Positions 49,414 through 59,029 of a DNA stretch of 64,000 nt are shown here, in pieces. The stretch is from NCBI RefSeq assembly GCF_028747205.1, contig NZ_CP112880.1, positions 3,038,001-3,102,000 of the forward strand, in the 5' to 3' direction. Within the stretch, counting starts at the first letter, position 1, and the number at the start of each line of letters is the position of its first letter. The position numbers and the translations under genes were made by a program. This DNA comes from Streptomyces sp. CA-278952 (lineage in GTDB: Bacteria; Actinomycetota; Actinomycetes; Streptomycetales; Streptomycetaceae). The notes under the pieces were generated by a model. The model did no database searches and was not told where the DNA came from. It worked only from the letters and a program-made list of their open reading frames with translations.

Positions 49414-52400
49414 TCAGACCTCTTCGACGCTGCTCGGCTCGCGCCGGGACAGGTCGATACCGAGTTCCTCCGCCGCGCGGAAGACGTCCTCGTCCGTGTC
49501 GCGCATCTCGATGGACATGCCGTCCGAGGACAGCACCTCCACGTTGAGGCAGAGCGACTGCATTTCCTTGATGAGCACCTTGAAGGACTCGGGAATGCCG
49601 GGCTCGGGGATGTTCTCGCCCTTGACGATGGCCTCGTATACCTTCACGCGGCCGGTCACGTCGTCGGACTTGATCGTCAGGAGCTCCTGGAGGGCGTATG
49701 CGGCGCCGTAAGCCTCAAGGGCCCACACCTCCATCTCACCGAAGCGCTGACCACCGAACTGTGCCTTACCACCCAGCGGCTGCTGGGTGATCATGGAGTA
49801 CGGGCCGGTCGAACGGGCGTGCAGCTTGTCGTCGACCAGGTGGTGCAGCTTGAGGATGTACATGAACCCGACCGAGACCGGCTCCGGGAACGGCTCGCCG
49901 GAGCGGCCGTCGTAGAGCTGGGCCTTTCCGGAGGGCTGGACCAGGCGGTCGCCGTCGCGGTTGGGGATCGTGGCCTGGAAGAGGCCGGTGATCTCGTCCT
50001 CGCGCGCACCGTCGAAGACGGGCGTGGCGACGTTGGTGCCGGGTGCGACCTGGTCGGCGCCGATGTCCCGCAGGCGCTGGGCCCACTCGTCACCGAGGCC
50101 GGAGACGTCCCAGCCGCGGCTGGCGAGCCAGCCGAGGTGGATCTCCAGGACCTGTCCCGGGTTCATTCGGGACGGGACACCCAGCGGGTTGAGGATGATG
50201 TCGACCGGGGTGCCGTCCTCCAGGAACGGCATGTCCTCGATCGGCAGGATCTTGGAGATGACGCCCTTGTTGCCGTGACGGCCGGCGAGCTTGTCACCAT
50301 CGGTGATCTTGCGCTTCTGCGCGACGTAGACGCGGACCAGCTGGTTCACGCCCGGCGGCAGCTCGTCGCCCTCTTCGCGGTCGAAGACGCGGACGCCGAT
50401 GACCTTGCCGATCTCACCGTGCGGCACCTTCAGCGAGGTGTCGCGCACCTCGCGCGCCTTCTCACCGAAGATCGCGCGGAGCAGGCGCTCCTCGGGGGTC
50501 AGCTCGGTCTCGCCCTTGGGCGTGACCTTGCCGACGAGGATGTCGCCGGCGACGACCTCGGCACCGATCCGGATGATGCCGCGCTCGTCGAGGTCGGCGA
50601 GGACCTCTTCGGAGACGTTCGGGATGTCCCGGGTGATCTCCTCCGGGCCGAGCTTGGTGTCACGGGCGTCGACCTCGTGCTCCTCGATGTGGATCGAGGA
50701 GAGGACGTCGTCCTGCACGAGGCGCTGCGACAGGATGATCGCGTCCTCGTAGTTGTGACCCTCCCACGGCATGAACGCCACGAGCAGGTTCTTGCCGAGG
50801 GCCATCTCACCGTTCTCGGTGGCCGGTCCGTCGGCGAGCACCTGGTCGGCCACGATCCGGTCGCCCTCGGAGACGACGACCTTCTGGTTGACCGAGGTGC
50901 CCTGGTTGGAGCGCATGAACTTGGCGATGCGGTACGTGGTGTACGTGCCGTCGTCGTTCGTGACGGTGATGTAGTCCGCGGAGACCTCCTGGACCACACC
51001 GTCCTTCTCCGCCTTGAGGACGTCACCGGCGTCGGTGGCGCAGCGGTACTCCATGCCGGTGCCGACGAGCGGCGCCTCCGACTTGATGAGCGGCACCGCC
51101 TGACGCATCATGTTCGCGCCCATGAGGGCACGGTTGGCGTCGTCGTGCTCCAGGAAGGGGATCATCGCGGTGGCGACGGACACCATCTGGCGCGGCGAGA
51201 CGTCCATGTAGTCGACGTCCGTGCCGGGCACGTAGTCGACCTCTCCGCCACGACGGCGGACCAGGACGCGGGGCTCGGTGAAGCGCAGCTCCTCGGAGAG
51301 GGTCGCGTTCGCCTGGGCGATGACGAAGCGGTCCTCCTCGTCGGCCGTGATGTAGTCGACGTCATCGGTGACCTGGCCGTCGACGACCTTGCGGTACGGC
51401 GTCTCGATGAAGCCGAACGCGTTGACGCGGCCGTACGAGGCGAGCGAACCGATCAGACCGATGTTCGGGCCTTCGGGGGTCTCGATCGGGCACATGCGTC
51501 CGTAGTGGGACGGGTGCACGTCGCGGACCTCGAAGCCGGCCCGCTCACGGGAGAGACCACCCGGGCCAAGAGCCGACAGGCGGCGCTTGTGGGTGAGACC
51601 CGACAGCGGGTTGTTCTGGTCCATGAACTGCGACAGCTGGCTGGTGCCGAAGAACTCCTTGATGGAGGCGACGACCGGCCGGATGTTGATCAGGGTCTGC
51701 GGCGTGATCGCCTCGACGTCCTGGGTGGTCATGCGCTCACGCACGACGCGCTCCATCCGCGCCAGGCCCGTACGGACCTGGTTCTGGATGAGCTCGCCGA
51801 CGTTGCGCAGACGACGGTTGCCGAAGTGGTCGATGTCGTCGGTCTCGACGACGATCTCGCGGCCCGACTCACCGGTCGTCTCGGTCTCACCGGCGTGCAG
51901 CTTCACCAGGTACTTGATGGTCGCGATGATGTCGTCGCTGGTGAGGACACCGGCGTCCAGCGGCTCATCGGCGCCGAGCTTCTTGTTCACCTTGTAGCGG
52001 CCGACCTTCGCGAGGTCGTAGCGCTTCGGGTTGAAGTAGAGGTTCTCGAGCAGCGTCTGAGCGGCCTCGCGCGTCGGCGGCTCGCCGGGGCGCAGCTTGC
52101 GGTAGATGTCGAGCAGCGCGTCGTCCTGGCCCTGGGTGTGGTCCTTCTCCAGGGTGGCGCGCATCGACTCGTACTCGCCGAACTCCTCCAGGATCTGCTC
52201 GGTGGTCCAACCGAGAGCCTTCAGGAGAACGGTGACGGACTGCTTGCGCTTGCGGTCGATGCGGACACCGACCATGTCGCGCTTGTCGATCTCCATCTCC
52301 AGCCAGGCACCCCGGGACGGGATGATCTTGGAGGAGAAGATGTCCTTGTCGGACGTCTTGTCGATGGAGGAGTCGAAGTAGACACCCGGCGAGCGGACCA

Positions 52401-52899
52401 GCTGCGACACGACGACACGCTCGGTGCCGTTGATGACGAAGGTGCCCTTGTTGGTCATGAGCGGGAAGTCGCCCATGAAGACCGTCTGGGACTTGATCTC
52501 GCCGGTCTCGTTGTTGGTGAACTCGGCCGTGACGAAGAGCGGCGCGGCGAACGTGAAGTCGCGCTCCTTGCACTCGTCGATCGAGTTCTTCGGGGGCTCG
52601 AAGCGGTGGTCGCGGAACGTAAGCGACATCGACCCGGAGAAGTCCTCGATCGGTGAGATCTCCTCGAAGATCTCCTCCAGGCCGGACTTGGTGGGGACGT
52701 CTTGTCCACTGTCCAGAGCAGCCTCGACGCGAGCCTTCCAGGCGGCGTTGCCCAGGAGCCAGTCAAAGCTCTCGGTCTGCAGCGCGAGGAGGTTCGGAAC
52801 CTCGAGGGGCTCCTTGATTTTTGCAAAGGAGATGCGCAGCGGGGCGGTGCTGGCACCGTTGTTCGTATTCGCGGTCGAGGCGTTGCGCGAGGCGGCCAA
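49414..52899 (-). CDS. rpoB: RNA polymerase beta subunit
   Basis: A 1161-residue beta subunit. The rifampicin region [18 protein letters not shown] then [14 protein letters not shown] has the sensitive residues (Asp516, His526, Ser531 in E. coli numbering). The C-terminal clamp ends [19 protein letters not shown] chose TTG 52899, since GGAAGGA is spaced for it and the protein then begins like other Streptomyces RpoB; GTG 52929 would add 10 residues. A good promoter lies about 190 bases upstream. Confidence 0.98.
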   Translation of the reverse strand: MAASRNASTANTNNGASTAPLRISFAKIKEPLEVPNLLALQTESFDWLLGNAAWKARVEAALDSGQDVPTKSGLEEIFEEISPIEDFSGSMSLTFRDHRFEPPKNSIDECKERDFTFAAPLFVTAEFTNNETGEIKSQTVFMGDFPLMTNKGTFVINGTERVVVSQLVRSPGVYFDSSIDKTSDKDIFSSKIIPSRGAWLEMEIDKRDMVGVRIDRKRKQSVTVLLKALGWTTEQILEEFGEYESMRATLEKDHTQGQDDALLDIYRKLRPGEPPTREAAQTLLENLYFNPKRYDLAKVGRYKVNKKLGADEPLDAGVLTSDDIIATIKYLVKLHAGETETTGESGREIVVETDDIDHFGNRRLRNVGELIQNQVRTGLARMERVVRERMTTQDVEAITPQTLINIRPVVASIKEFFGTSQLSQFMDQNNPLSGLTHKRRLSALGPGGLSRERAGFEVRDVHPSHYGRMCPIETPEGPNIGLIGSLASYGRVNAFGFIETPYRKVVDGQVTDDVDYITADEEDRFVIAQANATLSEELRFTEPRVLVRRRGGEVDYVPGTDVDYMDVSPRQMVSVATAMIPFLEHDDANRALMGANMMRQAVPLIKSEAPLVGTGMEYRCATDAGDVLKAEKDGVVQEVSADYITVTNDDGTYTTYRIAKFMRSNQGTSVNQKVVVSEGDRIVADQVLADGPATENGEMALGKNLLVAFMPWEGHNYEDAIILSQRLVQDDVLSSIHIEEHEVDARDTKLGPEEITRDIPNVSEEVLADLDERGIIRIGAEVVAGDILVGKVTPKGETELTPEERLLRAIFGEKAREVRDTSLKVPHGEIGKVIGVRVFDREEGDELPPGVNQLVRVYVAQKRKITDGDKLAGRHGNKGVISKILPIEDMPFLEDGTPVDIILNPLGVPSRMNPGQVLEIHLGWLASRGWDVSGLGDEWAQRLRDIGADQVAPGTNVATPVFDGAREDEITGLFQATIPNRDGDRLVQPSGKAQLYDGRSGEPFPEPVSVGFMYILKLHHLVDDKLHARSTGPYSMITQQPLGGKAQFGGQRFGEMEVWALEAYGAAYALQELLTIKSDDVTGRVKVYEAIVKGENIPEPGIPESFKVLIKEMQSLCLNVEVLSSDGMSIEMRDTDEDVFRAAEELGIDLSRREPSSVEEV

Positions 52900-53443
52900 G
52901 AGGGGGTCCTTCCGAGGGCTCGGACTCACTACGCGCGTACCGGTCCCACCCTGGCCACAGAGACAAACCGTTCCGAATCGGTCGCAAAACGACCAGGTCG
53001 GAGGGGGTCGGCCATCGGTGCTTCAGCGTGGGCATGCCTCTGGTGACGGGCAGGAGGCAGCTAACAGGCAGCGCAAAGGGTCAGTGTAGCCAAGCGGCAC
53101 ACTGATGTCCAGTCGGGGTTCTCAGAGACCCACGTTGCTCTCAACAGCTGTTCTCAACACCTATGTCTAGCCCTAGCCCTCGCGCGGGGTGCGCTCTTCT
53201 TTACTGCCCTCTTCACTCTCGATCCATGCCTCGGATACGGATCGAAGTGATGACGCGTCCTGAGAATTGCGCGCCGCGTCCGGTTCGTCAAGGCCCGCCG
53301 GTCCGATCGGACCTCCAGGAGCCTTCACCGGCCACCCCCGGGATGCCCGCAGGACGCCCCTGAGGGGCCCGCGAGAGGCGCACGGCGAAGATCACCCTAC
53401 TCGTCGTCGGCGGAAGAGCAAGGCACCCGCCACGGGCACGCCG
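52900..53443. other. rpoB leader and upstream region
   Basis: About 540 bases between rpoB and the rplL hairpins. It holds the rpoB promoter at 53083-53111 and a leader of about 175 bases. Between 53112 and 53440 I see no gene; a run of AT-richer sequence (53130-53270) is present. Confidence 0.6.
53083..53111 (-). promoter_or_regulatory. rpoB promoter
   Basis: On the minus strand TGGACA (53111-53106), 17 bases, TACACT (53088-53083). Transcription would start near 53076. This separates rpoBC from rplJL, as reported for S. coelicolor. Confidence 0.65.
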
Positions 53444-53517
53444 AAGGGCGACCACCCGAATGGGTGATCGCCCTTGGCGCGGGCACCTGAGGTGCCCAGG
53501 GAGTCCGGAGGACTCCC
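53444..53517 (-). terminator. Three tandem hairpins downstream of rplL
   Basis: In transcript order: GGGAGTCC/GGACTCCC (53499-53517), GGGCACC/GGTGCCC (53481-53497) and AAGGGCGACCACCC/GGGTGATCGCCCTT (53444-53475, one mismatch). The first lies 6 bases after the rplL stop. Together they form a terminator or attenuator before rpoB. Confidence 0.75.
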
Positions 53518-53523
53518 GAGGTG

Positions 53524-53907
53524 TTACTTGACCTCGACGGAGGCGCCGGCGGCCTTGAGGGACTCGGCAGCCTTCTCCGCGACGTCCTTGGCGACCTTCT
53601 CGAGGACCGGCTTCGGGGTGCCGTCGACGAGGTCCTTGGCCTCCTTGAGACCGAGCGAGGTCAGCTCACGCACGGTCTTGATGACCTGGATCTTCTTCTC
53701 GCCGGCACCGGTGAGGATGACGTCGAACTCGTCCTGCTCGGCCTCGGCCTCGGCCGGGGCGCCACCAGCGGCGGGGCCGGCGACGGCGACGGCCGCAGCG
53801 GCGGTGACGTCGAACTTCTCCTCGAAGGCCTTGACGAACTCGGAGAGCTCGATGAGGGTCATGCCTTCGAACTGCGCGAGCAGGTCGTCCTGGGACAGCT
53901 TCGCCAT
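53524..53907 (-). CDS. rplL: 50S ribosomal protein L7/L12
   Basis: A 127-residue stalk protein. The N-terminal dimer domain has [20 protein letters not shown]; an Ala/Gly hinge follows ([17 protein letters not shown]); the C-terminal domain binds translation GTPases ([20 protein letters not shown]). ATG start, 84 bases after rplJ. Confidence 0.97.
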   Translation of the reverse strand: MAKLSQDDLLAQFEGMTLIELSEFVKAFEEKFDVTAAAAVAVAGPAAGGAPAEAEAEQDEFDVILTGAGEKKIQVIKTVRELTSLGLKEAKDLVDGTPKPVLEKVAKDVAEKAAESLKAAGASVEVK

Positions 53908-53991
53908 GATAGGCGTCCTTCCACTATTCGGCAGGTGCCGGATGTATATGTCGGCGGGCGTACGTGGAGCCCGCTGGACCGCTGAGCGAAA

Positions 53992-54549
53992 TTACTCGGC
54001 GGCCTCGGCGGGAGCCGGAGTACCGGCACCGCCCTGCTCTTCCTTCTTGGCGCGAAGCGCTTCCGCGGTGCGGACGAACTTCGACGGCAGTGCCTGGAAG
54101 AGCTGCGCAGCCTGAGTCTGCTTGCCCTTGAAGGCACCGGCCAGCTTGGAGAGCAGAACCTCGCGGGACTCGAGGTCCGCGAGCTTCTTGATCTCATCGG
54201 CGGACAGCGCCTTACCGTCAAGGACACCGCCCTTGATGATGAGGTTGGGGTTGTCCTTGGCGAAGTCACGAAGACCCTTCGCCGACTCCACCGGGTCACC
54301 GGTGACGAAGGCAACCGCCGTCGGACCCGAGAACAGGTCGTCCAGCGTGTCGATCCCGGCCTCGTTGGCCGCAATCTTGGTCAGCGTGTTCTTCACCACG
54401 GCGTACTGGGCGTTCTCACCGAGCGAACGGCGCAGCTCCTTGAGCTGTGCCACGGTGAGACCCCGGTACTCGGTCAGCACGGCGGCGTTCGAGCTGCGGA
54501 ACTGGTCCGTCAGCTCGGCTACCGCGGCAGCCTTGTCGGGCCTTGCCAT
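53992..54549 (-). CDS. rplJ: 50S ribosomal protein L10
   Basis: A 185-residue L10, base of the L7/L12 stalk and autorepressor of rpl[22 protein letters not shown] at the start; [20 protein letters not shown] and NTLTKIAA conserved; C-terminal helix binds L7/L12 dimers. ATG 54549 after GGAAGGAGG. The leader carries the L10 regulatory structure. Confidence 0.97.
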   Translation of the reverse strand: MARPDKAAAVAELTDQFRSSNAAVLTEYRGLTVAQLKELRRSLGENAQYAVVKNTLTKIAANEAGIDTLDDLFSGPTAVAFVTGDPVESAKGLRDFAKDNPNLIIKGGVLDGKALSADEIKKLADLESREVLLSKLAGAFKGKQTQAAQLFQALPSKFVRTAEALRAKKEEQGGAGTPAPAEAAE

Positions 54550-54569
54550 GAGCGTCGGCCTCCTTCCGG

Positions 54570-54690
54570 GTGATGAGGACCGCTCAGAAGGGGCCGGGAA
54601 AGACGAAACGCCCCAGCACAAGTGCCAGGGCGCGGCTCGACCGAACAGAGTCCGGGAGCGTTCCACAGTCACCTGCGCAGGTCGTCCGAT
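54570..54690 (-). ncRNA. L10 leader (autoregulatory 5' UTR element)
   Basis: On the minus strand the leader contains CTGCGCAGGTGACTGTGGAA, GTCGAGCCGCGCCCTGGC and GCTGGGGCGTTTCG followed by the rplJ ribosome site. These resemble the conserved L10-binding leader of actinobacteria, in which L10(L12)4 binds a kink-turn and blocks translation. Exact limits are approximate. Confidence 0.55.
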
Positions 54691-54761
54691 CTAGCGGAAC
54701 CTTCGGTCACCGTCCCTCTGACGAGGCACAGTGACGACCAGCGGTCTTTGGCTTCTTGGTG

Positions 54762-54791
54762 AGACTACGCGACCGGATGCGGGACGAGCAA
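54762..54791 (-). promoter_or_regulatory. rplJ-rplL promoter
   Basis: On the minus strand TTGCTC (54791-54786), 18 bases, TAGTCT (54767-54762). Transcription would start near 54755 and give a leader of about 205 bases containing the L10 element. Confidence 0.6.
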
Positions 54792-54822
54792 ATCCGTCCC
54801 CGTTCGTCCCTTGCGGAAGGTG

Positions 54823-55767
54823 TCAGGAGGCGCCGCCCGGGGTAGCGCCGCCCTGCTTCAGCATCTCCTTGAAGTCCACGGTGTCCGAGGCCGCCGGCTT
54901 CTCGGAGGGGACCTCGGTGCCGTAGTCGCTGTAGAAGAGCGTCGAGTTGAACGCACCGGTCTTCATCTCGCCGCGTTCCGTCTTCTTCACGAGCAGGTCG
55001 TTCTTGTCGACCCAAATGTCGACGGTCTGGGTGGTCACCCCGGCCAGGGCGAGCTGCTCCTTGAACGCGGCCAGCTGCTTCGCGTCCAGGTCGCTGTTCT
55101 TCGCGGTCAGGCCGGCCACGTCGACCGTGCCGGAGTAGTGCGTCGCGGGGACCCCGCGGACGTCCTCCTGGCCGACCTTCTTCACGTCGCCGGAGGCCAG
55201 GAGCGCCTTCACGCCCTGCTCGGGCGTGCTGTTCTGGATCTGGTCCTTCATGACGTCGCCGGAGGCGCCGCCCAGCTCGGCGAGGTCCTTGTAGGAATAG
55301 CGGATCCAGTGCTTCCCGCCGGTGTTGGCCGCCATGGCGTCGCCCATGTTGGCGTAGTACTCGTCCTTGAAGTAGCGCGCCCGGACCGTTCCGTCGCCGC
55401 CGGTCTGCTTCAGGGCGTCGCCCATGGTGCCGCCGGTGTACGTGATGGCCAGCTCGCCCGAGAGCCCGTCGGCCCAGCCGATGGCCCCGGACTGCTTCAT
55501 GGACATGACGCTGCCTATCTCCGTGGTGCCCTCGACCTTCGCCGACTGGGCGCCTCCGGTCTTCTGTCGCACCTGCTTCAGCGCGGCCACGGGGCTCACC
55601 TTGGAGACGGCGCCCGCCTTGTCCTTACCGGCGCCGTCGGCGCCCTTGGAGCCGTCGGCGCCCTTGGAGCCGTCGGAGCCGTCGGATCCACCGCAGGCCG
55701 CTATCGACGTCAGTGCCGCCGCGGTGGCCAGAGCCGTGCCCATGCGCCGTGCCGTGCTCGTCCTCAT
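54823..55767 (-). CDS. LppX/LolA-like lipoprotein
   Basis: A 314-residue lipoprotein. Signal MRTSTARRMGTALATAAALT then lipobox SIAAC (Cys about 26), followed by a Gly/Ser/Asp/Lys linker with repeated GSKGAD units. The mature domain (about 50-310) has alternating beta strands (WIRYSYKDL, THYSGTVDVAG, VDIWVDKNDLLVKK) like the LolA/LppX half-barrel that binds lipids; Streptomyces often have such genes here. ATG 55767 after GAGGGG. Role unknown, possibly cell-envelope lipid transport. Confidence 0.78.
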   Translation of the reverse strand: MRTSTARRMGTALATAAALTSIAACGGSDGSDGSKGADGSKGADGAGKDKAGAVSKVSPVAALKQVRQKTGGAQSAKVEGTTEIGSVMSMKQSGAIGWADGLSGELAITYTGGTMGDALKQTGGDGTVRARYFKDEYYANMGDAMAANTGGKHWIRYSYKDLAELGGASGDVMKDQIQNSTPEQGVKALLASGDVKKVGQEDVRGVPATHYSGTVDVAGLTAKNSDLDAKQLAAFKEQLALAGVTTQTVDIWVDKNDLLVKKTERGEMKTGAFNSTLFYSDYGTEVPSEKPAASDTVDFKEMLKQGGATPGGAS

Positions 55768-55854
55768 GTACCGTCCACCCCTCGTATCGTCCGTCGTCTC
55801 CCGCACAACAGTGGCACAGGGCACTGACAGACATGTCTTCTTACGGATACGAGG

Positions 55855-55889
55855 ACGGGCCCCGCACCTCGAAAGGTTGCGGGGCCCGT
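55855..55889 (-). terminator. Terminator of rplK-rplA
   Basis: ACGGGCCCCGCACCT (55855-55869) pairs with AGGTTGCGGGGCCCGT (55874-55889), with one bulged base. It lies 48 bases after the rplA stop. Confidence 0.75.
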
Positions 55890-55937
55890 TCACACAGTGC
55901 ACGCGTACGACGCGGCTACCGGGTGAGCACGAAAGGC

Positions 55938-56660
55938 TCAGACGGAGGCCGGGTCCTCCTCGACGAGGAGGTTGCGGGTGCGGTTGGCGTCCAGCGGGAT
56001 GCCGGGGCCCATCGTGGTGGCCAGCGTGGCCTTCTTGATGTAGCGGCCCTTGGCGGCGGACGGCTTCAGACGGAGGATCTCGTCCAGCGCCGCTGCGTAG
56101 TTCTCCACCAGCTTGGTCTCGTCGAACGAGGTCTTGCCGATGATGAAGTGCAGGTTCGAGTGCTTGTCGACGCGGAACTCGATCTTGCCGCCCTTGATGT
56201 CGTTGACAGCCTTCACGACATCGGGGGTGACGGTGCCGGTCTTCGGGTTCGGCATCAGACCACGCGGACCGAGCACGCGGCCCAGGCGGCCGACCTTGCC
56301 CATGAGGTCCGGGGTCGCGACGACGGCGTCGAAGTCCAGACGGCCCTTCGCCACCTCGTCGATGAGCTCGTCGGCGCCGACGATGTCGGCTCCAGCGGCT
56401 TCCGCGGCCGCAGCACGGTCACCGGTCGCGAAGACCAGGACCCGGGCGGTCTTGCCGGTGCCGTGCGGGAGGTTCACGGTGCCACGGACCATCTGGTCGG
56501 CCTTGCGCGGGTCGACACCCAGGGCGAAGGCGACCTCGACGGTGCTGTCGAACTTCGTGGAGGCGGTGTCCTTGGCGATACGGACGGCCTCGAGCGGGGC
56601 GTAGTTGCGCTCCCGGTCGATCTTGGCGTCCGCAGCGCGGAGGTTCTTGCTGCGCTTCAC
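55938..56660 (-). CDS. rplA: 50S ribosomal protein L1
   Basis: A 240-residue L1, which moves the E-site stalk and in E. coli represses rpl[22 protein letters not shown] at the start; [20 protein letters not shown] and [18 protein letters not shown] are conserved. GTG start. Follows rplK after 80 bases that contain a hairpin. Confidence 0.97.
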   Translation of the reverse strand: MKRSKNLRAADAKIDRERNYAPLEAVRIAKDTASTKFDSTVEVAFALGVDPRKADQMVRGTVNLPHGTGKTARVLVFATGDRAAAAEAAGADIVGADELIDEVAKGRLDFDAVVATPDLMGKVGRLGRVLGPRGLMPNPKTGTVTPDVVKAVNDIKGGKIEFRVDKHSNLHFIIGKTSFDETKLVENYAAALDEILRLKPSAAKGRYIKKATLATTMGPGIPLDANRTRNLLVEEDPASV

Positions 56661-56691
56661 TTCTACTCCTGTGGTTTCAGAGTGTGGAGTC

Positions 56692-56721
56692 GTGGTGCGG
56701 ACCAGCGCTTGGTCCTACCAC
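56692..56721 (-). other. Stem-loop in the rplK-rplA gap
   Basis: GGACCA/TGGTCC (56699-56704/56710-56715) with loop of 5, extended by GTGGT/ACCAC (56692-56696/56717-56721) across a 2:1 internal loop. Near the rplA start; a possible L1 target. Confidence 0.5.
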
Positions 56722-56740
56722 TGGGGGTTACGGGGCTGAA

Positions 56741-57175
56741 TCAGCCTTCGACCGTGATGCCCATGGAACGGGCGGTGCCGGCAATGATCTTCGACGCGGC
56801 GTCGAGGTCATTGGCGTTCAGGTCGGGGAGCTTCGTCGTGGCGATCTCGCGGACCTGGGCGGCCGTCAGCTTGGCGACCTTGGTCTTGTGCGGCTCGCCG
56901 GAGCCCTTGTCCACACCCGCGGCCTTGAGGATCAGCTTGGCGGCCGGCGGAGTCTTCGTGATGAAGGTGAAGGAACGGTCGTCGTAGACCGTGATCTCCA
57001 CCGGCACGACCATGCCACGCTGCGACTCGGTCGCGGCGTTGTAGGCCTTGCAGAACTCCATGATGTTGACGCCGTGCTGACCGAGCGCGGGGCCGACCGG
57101 CGGGGCCGGGTTCGCCGCACCGGCGTTGATCTGAAGCTTGATAAGCCCCGTGATCTTCTTCTTCTTGGGAGGCAT
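56741..57175 (-). CDS. rplK: 50S ribosomal protein L11
   Basis: A 144-residue L11, at the GTPase-associated centre, needed for RelA activation and for thiopeptide sensitivity. [20 protein letters not shown] then [20 protein letters not shown] with the Pro pair at the thiostrepton site; C-terminal domain ends [13 protein letters not shown] start after GGAGAG. Confidence 0.97.
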
Positions 57176-57275
57176 TGCTCTCTCCGGGTCCTATGAGAGT
57201 GTTTCGCCGCCGATTCCGGTCATCCGGATGGAGGCATACCGCACAACGATAACGGGTATAGCTGCGCGACCAAAA

Positions 57276-57321
57276 ACCCAGCAGGTCAGAGCGGCTGCGA
57301 AGCCCCTCTGACCTGCTGGGT
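57276..57321 (-). terminator. Terminator of secE-nusG
   Basis: ACCCAGCAGGTCAGAG (57276-57291) and CTCTGACCTGCTGGGT (57306-57321), perfect 16 bp, followed on the minus strand by a T-run (TTTTT). A classical intrinsic terminator 31 bases after the nusG stop. Confidence 0.88.
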
Positions 57322-57351
57322 AGGCATGTGTCCAGAAACCGGCGGGAAGAG

Positions 57352-58275
57352 CTAGTTCTTCTGGATCTGATCGAAGCTGAGCTCGACCGGGGTCTCGCGG
57401 CCGAAGATCTCGACGAGGCCCTTGACCTTCTTCGAGTCGGCGTTGATCTCGTTGATCGTGGCCTGCAGGGTGGCGAAGGGGCCGTCCGTGACGGTGACCG
57501 AGTCGCCGACCTCGAAGTCCAGCACCTGGACTTCGACCTTGCGGGACGGAGCCGGCTTGCCCTCGGCCTCGGCGGCCTCGCGGGCGGCCTTCTCCTCGGC
57601 CTCCGGGGCGAGCATCTTGACGATCTCGTCCAGGGTCAGCGGGTACGGGTCGTAGGCGTTGCCCACGAAGCCGGTGACGCCCGGCGTGTTCCGCACGACG
57701 CCCCAGGACTCGTTCGTCAGGTCCATGCGCACCAGCACGTAGCCGGGGAGCTTGTTCTGCCGGACGTTCTTGCGCTCGCCGTTCTTGATCTGGACGATTT
57801 CCTCTTCGGGCACCTCGGCCTGATAGACGAACTCCTCCACGTTCAGCGAGACGGCACGCTGCTCGAGGTTGGCCTTCACGCGCTTCTCGTAACCGGCGTA
57901 CGTGTGGATGACGTACCACTCGCCGGGGAGCGTGCGGAGCTCTTCGCGCAGGGCGGCGACGGGGTCGACGGGGGCGGCCGGCTCGGCCTCTTCCTCGTCG
58001 GCGCTCTCGTCGTCGGCCTCGACGGCCTCTTCCTCAGCGGCCTCGTCCTCGACGGACTCGGCTGCTTCGGCGGCGTCCTCGTCGGAATCCTCGGACTCCT
58101 CGGCATCGACGTTCACGGCGGCCTGCTCTGCGGGCTCGCCCGCAGCGGCGTCGGCGGCCTCGGCCTGGTCCGGGTCCACGGAGTCAGCAGCCTCAACGAT
58201 GTCGAGCTCGTCCTTGGCGGACTCGAAGGCGCCAGCCTCGGGCTCGACGGCGTCGTTCAGGTTCGGGTCAGACAC
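57352..58275 (-). CDS. nusG: Transcription termination/antitermination factor NusG
   Basis: A 307-residue NusG, much longer than E. coli NusG (181). The NGN domain begins about residue 118 ([20 protein letters not shown]) and includes [11 protein letters not shown]; the KOW domain has [20 protein letters not shown]. The first about 115 residues are an acidic Ala/Glu/Asp extension. An Ala/Glu/Lys insert interrupts the NGN-KOW linker. GTG 58275. Downstream of secE by 73 bases; terminator follows. Confidence 0.97.
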   Translation of the reverse strand: MSDPNLNDAVEPEAGAFESAKDELDIVEAADSVDPDQAEAADAAAGEPAEQAAVNVDAEESEDSDEDAAEAAESVEDEAAEEEAVEADDESADEEEAEPAAPVDPVAALREELRTLPGEWYVIHTYAGYEKRVKANLEQRAVSLNVEEFVYQAEVPEEEIVQIKNGERKNVRQNKLPGYVLVRMDLTNESWGVVRNTPGVTGFVGNAYDPYPLTLDEIVKMLAPEAEEKAAREAAEAEGKPAPSRKVEVQVLDFEVGDSVTVTDGPFATLQATINEINADSKKVKGLVEIFGRETPVELSFDQIQKN

Positions 58276-58348
58276 GATGGCTGCTTCTTCCTGGATACAA
58301 AGGGTGGAACGTGCGAAAGGGGCGCCCGGTCGGACGCCTTCCGCGAGA

Positions 58349-58636
58349 TCAGCCGAAGACGTACTTGATGACCCGGGCGAAGCCCATGTCGAGAACGGTA
58401 ACAAGACCGATCATGACGACGACGAACACGATCACCACGGAGGTGTACGTCGTGAGCTGGCTGCGGGTCGGCCAGACAACCTTACGGAGTTCGGCGACGA
58501 TCTGGCGGTAGAACAGCGCGAGCCGACCCAGAGGGCCCTTCTTGCCGCGCTTGCCGCCCTTCCGAGCCTTCTTCTTCGACTCGGGAGCTTCATCCTCAGC
58601 ATCAGGCATGTCGATGGAGCCCACGGCGTCCGTCAC
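58349..58636 (-). CDS. secE: Protein translocase subunit SecE
   Basis: A 95-residue SecE. A charged N-terminus rich in Lys ([15 protein letters not shown]) precedes the amphipathic helix [20 protein letters not shown], the family signature, and one membrane helix (about 67-88). GTG 58636 ([15 protein letters not shown]) matches other Streptomyces. Downstream of tRNA-Trp. Confidence 0.95.
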   Translation of the reverse strand: MTDAVGSIDMPDAEDEAPESKKKARKGGKRGKKGPLGRLALFYRQIVAELRKVVWPTRSQLTTYTSVVIVFVVVMIGLVTVLDMGFARVIKYVFG

Positions 58637-58744
58637 GCTACTCACCTGATTCCGGGTCGTGGCCGTGCCGCGCCCGGTGGAGCCGCGCACGGCTGTGCAA
58701 TGAAGTACGTACATGCGCACACATCCTGGCGAAGGAGTGTGTAG

Positions 58745-58817
58745 CAGGGCCGGAGGGACTTGAACCCCCAACCGCTGGTTTTGGAGACCAGTGCTCTACC
58801 AATTGAGCTACGACCCT
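58745..58817 (-). tRNA. tRNA-Trp (CCA anticodon)
   Basis: 73 bases on the minus strand: AGGGTCG/CGGCCCT acceptor (one G-T pair), D arm with GCTC..GAGC, anticodon stem CTGGT/ACCAG with loop CTCCAAA giving anticodon CCA, and T arm with GTTCAAGTC. No 3' CCA is encoded. It lies upstream of secE, its usual place. Confidence 0.95.
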
Positions 58818-59029
58818 TTGTGGTTTCCACCAACCTACCGCATCTTCCCCGGTGACCGGGTGCAGGAACGGTGTGGCTGGTGAAGGCCAACGACAGGTGA
58901 GTGTACGGGTTCGGAGCCGCCGCGTCGAACAGACCACAACCGACCGGGCCTGTCCGCATGCTGTCCGGGTCCTGTCCGGTCCCTGAAACCCCTGTGCCGA
59001 CGGCTTTCGCGGTCTGGGAGCATGGGGCC
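58818..59029. other. Divergent region between tRNA-Trp and the aminotransferase gene
   Basis: 212 bases. A TAGGTT -10-like box on the minus strand (58837-58832) is correctly placed for tRNA-Trp; the -35 (CCCGGT) is weak. The plus-strand promoter of the aminotransferase is not clear. No gene. Confidence 0.5.

Noticed and set aside
53083..53523. A small gene between rpoB and rplL
   Set aside because: Frames here have no coding bias, and the segment contains the rpoB promoter and the rplL hairpins.
58745..58817. tRNA-Trp as an integration (att) site
   Set aside because: No integrase and no repeat of its 3' end nearby; flanking genes are the usual core order.
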